Assembly (NCBI GenBank): GCA_020436935.1
Contig: JAGQWX010000003.1
Span: 1-64,000, forward strand
DNA: 64,000 bases
Source: Saprospiraceae bacterium
GTDB taxonomy: Bacteria > Bacteroidota > Bacteroidia > Chitinophagales > Saprospiraceae
Direction of reading: 5' to 3'
Within the stretch, counting starts at the first letter, position 1; each line of letters starts with the position of its first letter. The notes beneath the pieces are model-generated. The model ran no database searches and was not told the origin of the DNA. It saw only the letters and a list, made by a program, of their open reading frames with translations. Shown here piece by piece: positions 60,588 to 64,000 of this stretch. Made by a program: the position numbers and the translations under genes.

Positions 60588-61958
60588 ATGGCAAAAAAAA
60601 TCTCGGACGAGGACATAGAAAAACTTTTTCAATACAAAGCTGACCAGGGTGAATATGAATATATGCCCGAGGCCTGGGCTGCCATGGAAAAGCTTTTAGA
60701 TGAAAAAAAGAAAAAAAGACGTGCTGCTCTTTGGTTCTGGACTGCACTAGGACTGGCCGTAATTGCTGCCCTTATGATGCTTTATACCCTCACAAAATCT
60801 GGAGAAAAGGAACCATCAGAGAAAAATCAATATGCCCTGCAATCACCCGATAACGAACCTTCCATATCTCCCAATGACCAGACTGATGTGAATACTCCTG
60901 GCATTGATGCTTTGTCTGACAAAGCATCAATGCCAGGAGTAGATAAAGAGGGACTGATAGAAAATGAAACCGATGGAAGTTCATCTACAGTCAATAATGA
61001 TGCATTAAAAAACGGCGTAGGACAAGTAGGGGATTCAGATTTAAATGAGAGAAGAAAAGGACTTACTGGTAAAGATGAAGCCCAGAAGCGTAAATCCAAT
61101 CTTGGTCAACTGCGGAACACTCCTAAACAAAAAGACCTCAAAAAAACAATTGATGGGGTGGTCATAGAAGGAGAAATTCAAAGACCAAAGCTTGAAAAAA
61201 GCGATACTGAGGTGACGGCAAATGAGAGGAATGAACCAGCTTCTTTGAGTGAATACGCTTTGAGTGAATTATCATGGATTCCATCAAATCAAATTTCCTA
61301 TGCTCGAGAGGTACCCGAATTGCAAATGGATTTGATACCATCACCACTCCCTGAAATCAAATTCGTCCGGCCCATAATGGCAGATGTTTTATTGGGTTCG
61401 CGGGCGTCTGCCACTCCATCCTTTGGGTTAAAAAATCTGGACGGCACGTATGGTCTTGGTTTTTCAGGCTTTATCACCCGTAAAATTGGCTTCGGTATCA
61501 GTGCTGTATATACTAATGATTTCTACAATGCCGGACCGGATGATTATCATATTGGGAACGGGTATTGGACCTACGGAGTAAAACCAATTCTTACAAATGC
61601 TCAGTGTGCCATTCTTGAAACAACCATCAAAGCGTCTTATTTCTTTAAGGGAATAGATAAAAATGGTTTGTTTTTAGGGATGAATACTGCCGGTTCTTTT
61701 ATGCTTAGAGAGCGTTATGACTACATTTATGAAAAGCCAAACTCGCATCTCAGACAAAGCTGGTCGGGTGTCAATGCCAGTCAACACTACTTCAATAGTA
61801 TTGGTTTGAGCGTGGGTTATTTGCACCACTTACCTTATAATGTCTCTTTGTCCATCGCTCCTTATTATAATCAGCCTTTGAAGTACATTGGCCACGTTGA
61901 GGTCTTCTTAAGGAGTTCGGGCGTCAATCTGGGAATTCACTACAATATGAACAGGTAA
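60588..61958 (+). CDS. Membrane-anchored sigma-partner protein with barrel-like C-terminus
   Basis: A 456-aa protein. Residues 1-45 (DEDIEKLFQYKADQGEYEYM, then EAWAAMEKLLDEKKKKRR) resemble the cytosolic start of Bacteroidota anti-sigma-like proteins; TM about 46-67. A polar, disordered linker spans about 70-250 and carries the 49-nt palindrome (residues about 102-118). From about 255 the chain (ADVLLGSRASATPSFGLKNL, LGFSGFITRKIGFGISAVYT) alternates like an outer-membrane barrel. Whether the C-terminal part inserts in the outer membrane is inference. Starts 4 bases after the sigma gene. Confidence 0.75.
   Translation: MAKKISDEDIEKLFQYKADQGEYEYMPEAWAAMEKLLDEKKKKRRAALWFWTALGLAVIAALMMLYTLTKSGEKEPSEKNQYALQSPDNEPSISPNDQTDVNTPGIDALSDKASMPGVDKEGLIENETDGSSSTVNNDALKNGVGQVGDSDLNERRKGLTGKDEAQKRKSNLGQLRNTPKQKDLKKTIDGVVIEGEIQRPKLEKSDTEVTANERNEPASLSEYALSELSWIPSNQISYAREVPELQMDLIPSPLPEIKFVRPIMADVLLGSRASATPSFGLKNLDGTYGLGFSGFITRKIGFGISAVYTNDFYNAGPDDYHIGNGYWTYGVKPILTNAQCAILETTIKASYFFKGIDKNGLFLGMNTAGSFMLRERYDYIYEKPNSHLRQSWSGVNASQHYFNSIGLSVGYLHHLPYNVSLSIAPYYNQPLKYIGHVEVFLRSSGVNLGIHYNMNR
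60893..60941. repeat. Perfect 24-bp inverted repeat, 1-nt spacer, in coding sequence
   Basis: Left arm 60893-60916 (TACTCCTGGCATTGATGCTT followed by TGTC), spacer T at 60917, right arm 60918-60941. All 24 pairs match. The two strands read the same peptide, TPGIDALSDKASMPGV, in the corresponding frame. Confidence 0.95.
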
Positions 61959-61977
61959 TTACCTGATAATTAATAAC

Positions 61978-62604
61978 TTATATTTGCGTGTTTTCAGGAA
62001 AGCTTTCAGCGATTTTTCTAAGGTATGGTGAAGCCTCAGGCCCTAAACAAAAAACCAAATCCAATATCGATGCTCCTTGAACAAAACCCAGTCGGTCTTC
62101 AAAAACCTGTGGAAAATAATCTTGTTGCCATTGTGGTATCTTGCCCCTCAAGTCCAAATATTCTAGATCATAGTTTAATTCAAAACTTAAAGTTGACTGT
62201 AAATTTATTTTGGTTTTCAATGACTTTTGAAGCCAAGCAAAAATCGAAGCATTGAATTCTATCAAAAGATCTGCCTTTTGATTCCAGACTTTTTCAAAAC
62301 CGGGGTAATAAAATTCAAAGTATGCGGATTTGCCATATGCAGTCCTGATGGTCTTGATGACCTGATATTGCCAATCCGAATCATAGGAAATCTCTACCTC
62401 ACTGATGGGCATTTGTTCGTGTTTTCCTTTTTTCAAAGGGATTGAAATGGATTTTAGCCCCTGGTGATCGATGATTGAAAACCTATTTCTGCAACTCCTC
62501 TTTTGATAGTGTTCATGATGCTCTACATATACTTCATCCGATTTGAGCATCAATGCCATGTGGTGAATGCCAGGGATGGCAAATGTTGGCGTAATGATTT
62601 TCAC
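61978..62604 (-). CDS. WbqC-family protein
   Basis: A 208-aa protein of the WbqC-like family, found with polysaccharide-synthesis genes. Conserved parts include ISIPLKKGKHEQMPISEVEI, QVIKTIRTAYGKSAYFEFYY and the end VFEDRLGFVQGASILDLVFC. The start is GTG 62604, overlapping the TGA stop of the glycosyltransferase gene (GTGA). No enzyme activity is established to my knowledge. Confidence 0.85.
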   Translation of the reverse strand: MKIITPTFAIPGIHHMALMLKSDEVYVEHHEHYQKRSCRNRFSIIDHQGLKSISIPLKKGKHEQMPISEVEISYDSDWQYQVIKTIRTAYGKSAYFEFYYPGFEKVWNQKADLLIEFNASIFAWLQKSLKTKINLQSTLSFELNYDLEYLDLRGKIPQWQQDYFPQVFEDRLGFVQGASILDLVFCLGPEASPYLRKIAESFPENTQI

Positions 62605-63563
62605 TGCTGATCTTCCTTTATTTGTTCCTGGGGTTTGATTTCATCTTTTCGTATGATGAAAGAAGGGCTTCCTTTGCTAAGTTCATATATCCGCCAAATA
62701 TATTCTGCAACAATGCCAAGGGAAAATAGAATGAGACCATTGAACAAACAAATCAGAACAATAAGGGTGGCCCATCCTGGTACCGGTAGACCGAATAATG
62801 AGCTGTTGCTGAATATTTTAAGTCCTATAATTAAAAGTGTCAATGTAAATGACAAAGTAAAAATACCAAAGCCAAGGAAAGTGATGAACCTGATTGGCAA
62901 GCTAGAAGCCGAAAAGAAAGTGTCTGCCGCAAGCCTAAGTTTTTTGGTCAATGTCCACCTCGATTTTCCTTTTTGAGGAGGCCGGTCAAAAGGGACGAAT
63001 ACCGGATCAAAACCAAGCTTCAAAACCTCCATGATAGGAGTGGTAGAGTTGGTCTTAAGTTCATTGTTGATGATGTCAATGACCTCCCGATCGATCAACA
63101 TGCCATCTGTACCTCCATTGGGAAATTTGACGAGTGAATATTTATTCATAACACCGTAATACCACCTTGCGAACAAATTGGTCATAAATCCGTCATCACG
63201 ACTTTCCCGGTTGCAGAAAACAACTTTATGGCCTTTTTTCCACTGTTTGTACATGGTAATGATGACATCCATAGGGATTTGTCCATCATCTACCATATGG
63301 GTCGCACAATCTCCTTTGGCCACCTTCAGCCCGGCAAATAAGCTGTAAGGACTCGTAAAGTTTCTGCTTAAGGTGAAAGCTCTGACATTTTGGTTTGAAT
63401 CTTCGAGTCTTTTTGCAACCGCATACGAGTTGTCCTTAGAACCATCATCCATGATGATCAATTCATAATCAATACCCTCAGCACGCATTTGCGTTGCGGT
63501 CCGGGCAACCAGATCTGGCAGGACCTTGCTGCTGTTGTAAGACAAAAGTATGATACTCAGCAA
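62601..63563 (-). CDS. Family 2 glycosyltransferase with two C-terminal TM helices
   Basis: A 320-aa GT-A enzyme of the polyprenyl-phosphate glycosyltransferase (GtrB/dolichol-phosphate) type. MLSIILLSYNSSKVLPDLVA, LIIMDDGSKDNSYAVAKRL and VDDGQIPMDVIITMYKQWKK are in the catalytic domain; two hydrophobic helices near 232-252 and 272-300 anchor it. The only start is TTG 63563 (no in-frame ATG upstream before a stop-poor region). It overlaps the WbqC gene by 4 bases. Product likely a lipid-linked sugar. Confidence 0.85.
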   Translation of the reverse strand: MLSIILLSYNSSKVLPDLVARTATQMRAEGIDYELIIMDDGSKDNSYAVAKRLEDSNQNVRAFTLSRNFTSPYSLFAGLKVAKGDCATHMVDDGQIPMDVIITMYKQWKKGHKVVFCNRESRDDGFMTNLFARWYYGVMNKYSLVKFPNGGTDGMLIDREVIDIINNELKTNSTTPIMEVLKLGFDPVFVPFDRPPQKGKSRWTLTKKLRLAADTFFSASSLPIRFITFLGFGIFTLSFTLTLLIIGLKIFSNSSLFGLPVPGWATLIVLICLFNGLILFSLGIVAEYIWRIYELSKGSPSFIIRKDEIKPQEQIKEDQQ

Positions 63564-63673
63564 TGGGTGAAAGCTTTTAAAAAGATGAGCAATCTAAGCT
63601 GCAATTTTAACAAAAATCTTTGGTATTCTTTGGAAATGGCATTTTTGACCTTTTCCTTAGAATGCATTCCATC

Positions 63674-64000
63674 TCATTTTTGAACAACTTCTTTCCAGGC
63701 GCATGAGAGATGTTGAATGATGTCAGAGGCGCTCATTGCATACTGGCTGAGTTCATCAGCAGCCAGATCTCCAGCAAGACCATGTAAAAATACACCTAAA
63801 ATAACGGCATCCTCAATACTGTATTCTTGCGCCAAAAGTCCGGTAAGCAGACCTGTAAGCGTATCTCCGCTGCCGCCACAAGCCATACCCGGATTGCCTG
63901 TACTGTTGAACCAGGCCTTGCCTTCAGGATTGACATATGTCGTGAAATGACCTTTCAAAACAATGTGAATCTTGTACTTTGTCGCCATTTCTACTTGTTT
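63674..64000 (-). CDS. NAD(P)H-hydrate dehydratase, C-terminal part (truncated by window end)
   Basis: The visible 109 codons encode the C-terminal end of an ADP/ATP-dependent (S)-NAD(P)H-hydrate dehydratase, a ribokinase-fold repair enzyme for NADHX/NADPHX. The motif NPGMACGGSGDTLTGLLTGL with the catalytic Asp of GSGD is diagnostic, followed by VFLHGLAGDLAADEL. The reading frame is open through base 64000, so the N-terminus (and any fused epimerase domain) lies outside. Confidence 0.9.
   Translation of the reverse strand, partial: KQVEMATKYKIHIVLKGHFTTYVNPEGKAWFNSTGNPGMACGGSGDTLTGLLTGLLAQEYSIEDAVILGVFLHGLAGDLAADELSQYAMSASDIIQHLSCAWKEVVQK

Noticed and set aside
1-64000. CRISPR arrays, insertion sequences, prophage or integrase genes
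   Set aside because: No regularly spaced repeats of CRISPR length, no transposase/integrase motifs and no terminal inverted repeats were seen.

Overview
The window is a chromosomal stretch of a Bacteroidota bacterium, most likely close to the Saprospiria/Chitinophagia side of the phylum; the exact lineage is an inference. Evidence: TonB-dependent receptors with an N-terminal carboxypeptidase-regulatory-like domain, proteins ending in a type IX secretion (T9SS) sorting domain, an ArgF' type acylornithine transcarbamylase inside a single arg cluster, LuxR-type two-component systems, a C-terminally extended ribosomal protein S16, and repeated perfect matches to the Bacteroidota -7 promoter element TAnnTTTG a short distance upstream of genes. 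No insertion sequence, prophage, CRISPR array or rRNA operon was seen. One tRNA (Leu, anticodon CAA) is present.

Layout. 0.1-3.2 kb: NarL-type response regulator, PilJ/NarX-like sensor kinase and a DUF4202 protein (minus). 3.4-4.3 kb: purU. 4.7-12.5 kb: two outer-membrane modules, each a lipoprotein followed by a TonB-dependent receptor. 12.7-15.4 kb: rpsP, a conserved helical protein and a DinB-like protein. 15.4-20.3 kb (minus): ppx, a lipoprotein, an SbtA-like bicarbonate permease, two small proteins and a long isocitrate dehydrogenase, with a divergent LysR regulator to 21.3 kb. 21.6-26.2 kb: dapF, CPBP protease, M1 peptidase, lysozyme-fold protein. 26.2-28.7 kb (minus): a Ktr/Trk K+ uptake pair. 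28.9-38.0 kb: tRNA-Leu, small exported proteins, an aminotransferase (minus), mgsA-uvrC, a gluconate-dehydrogenase-subunit-3/GMC oxidoreductase pair and a cupredoxin T9SS cargo protein. 38.0-47.2 kb (minus): a tightly packed arginine operon, GNAT-argG-argC-argD-argF'-argB-argE-argH plus a glycosyltransferase, with a long leader containing a 44-codon ORF that ends in clustered Arg codons. 47.6-48.8 kb: a lone lycopene cyclase. 48.8-52.5 kb (minus): a five-gene locus (T9SS cohesin-like protein, lipoprotein, polytopic membrane protein, histidine kinase, LuxR regulator). 52.7-59.7 kb (minus): four-helix-bundle protein, GH20 hexosaminidase, M20 dipeptidase, small proteins, an SDR and an outer-membrane protein. 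60.0-62.0 kb: ECF sigma factor and a membrane-anchored partner. 62-64 kb (minus): WbqC-like protein, a glycosyltransferase and the end of an NAD(P)HX dehydratase gene.

The items most worth a second look are: (i) a shared 20-bp palindrome (WTTATAAC-N4-GTTATAAW) upstream of the first gene and again just upstream of the regulator gene of the 48.8-52.5 kb locus, suggesting a self-regulated signalling/secretion unit; (ii) a perfect 24-bp inverted repeat with a 1-nt spacer lying in frame in the sigma-partner gene, giving the same peptide on both strands; (iii) the Arg-rich leader ORF before the arg operon; and (iv) Val at the residue that separates N-succinyl- from N-acetyl-ornithine transcarbamylases. 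Other structured intergenic elements, including hairpins next to predicted transcription starts, heptamer repeats around a four-helix-bundle gene and an isolated 17-bp hairpin, are listed individually.
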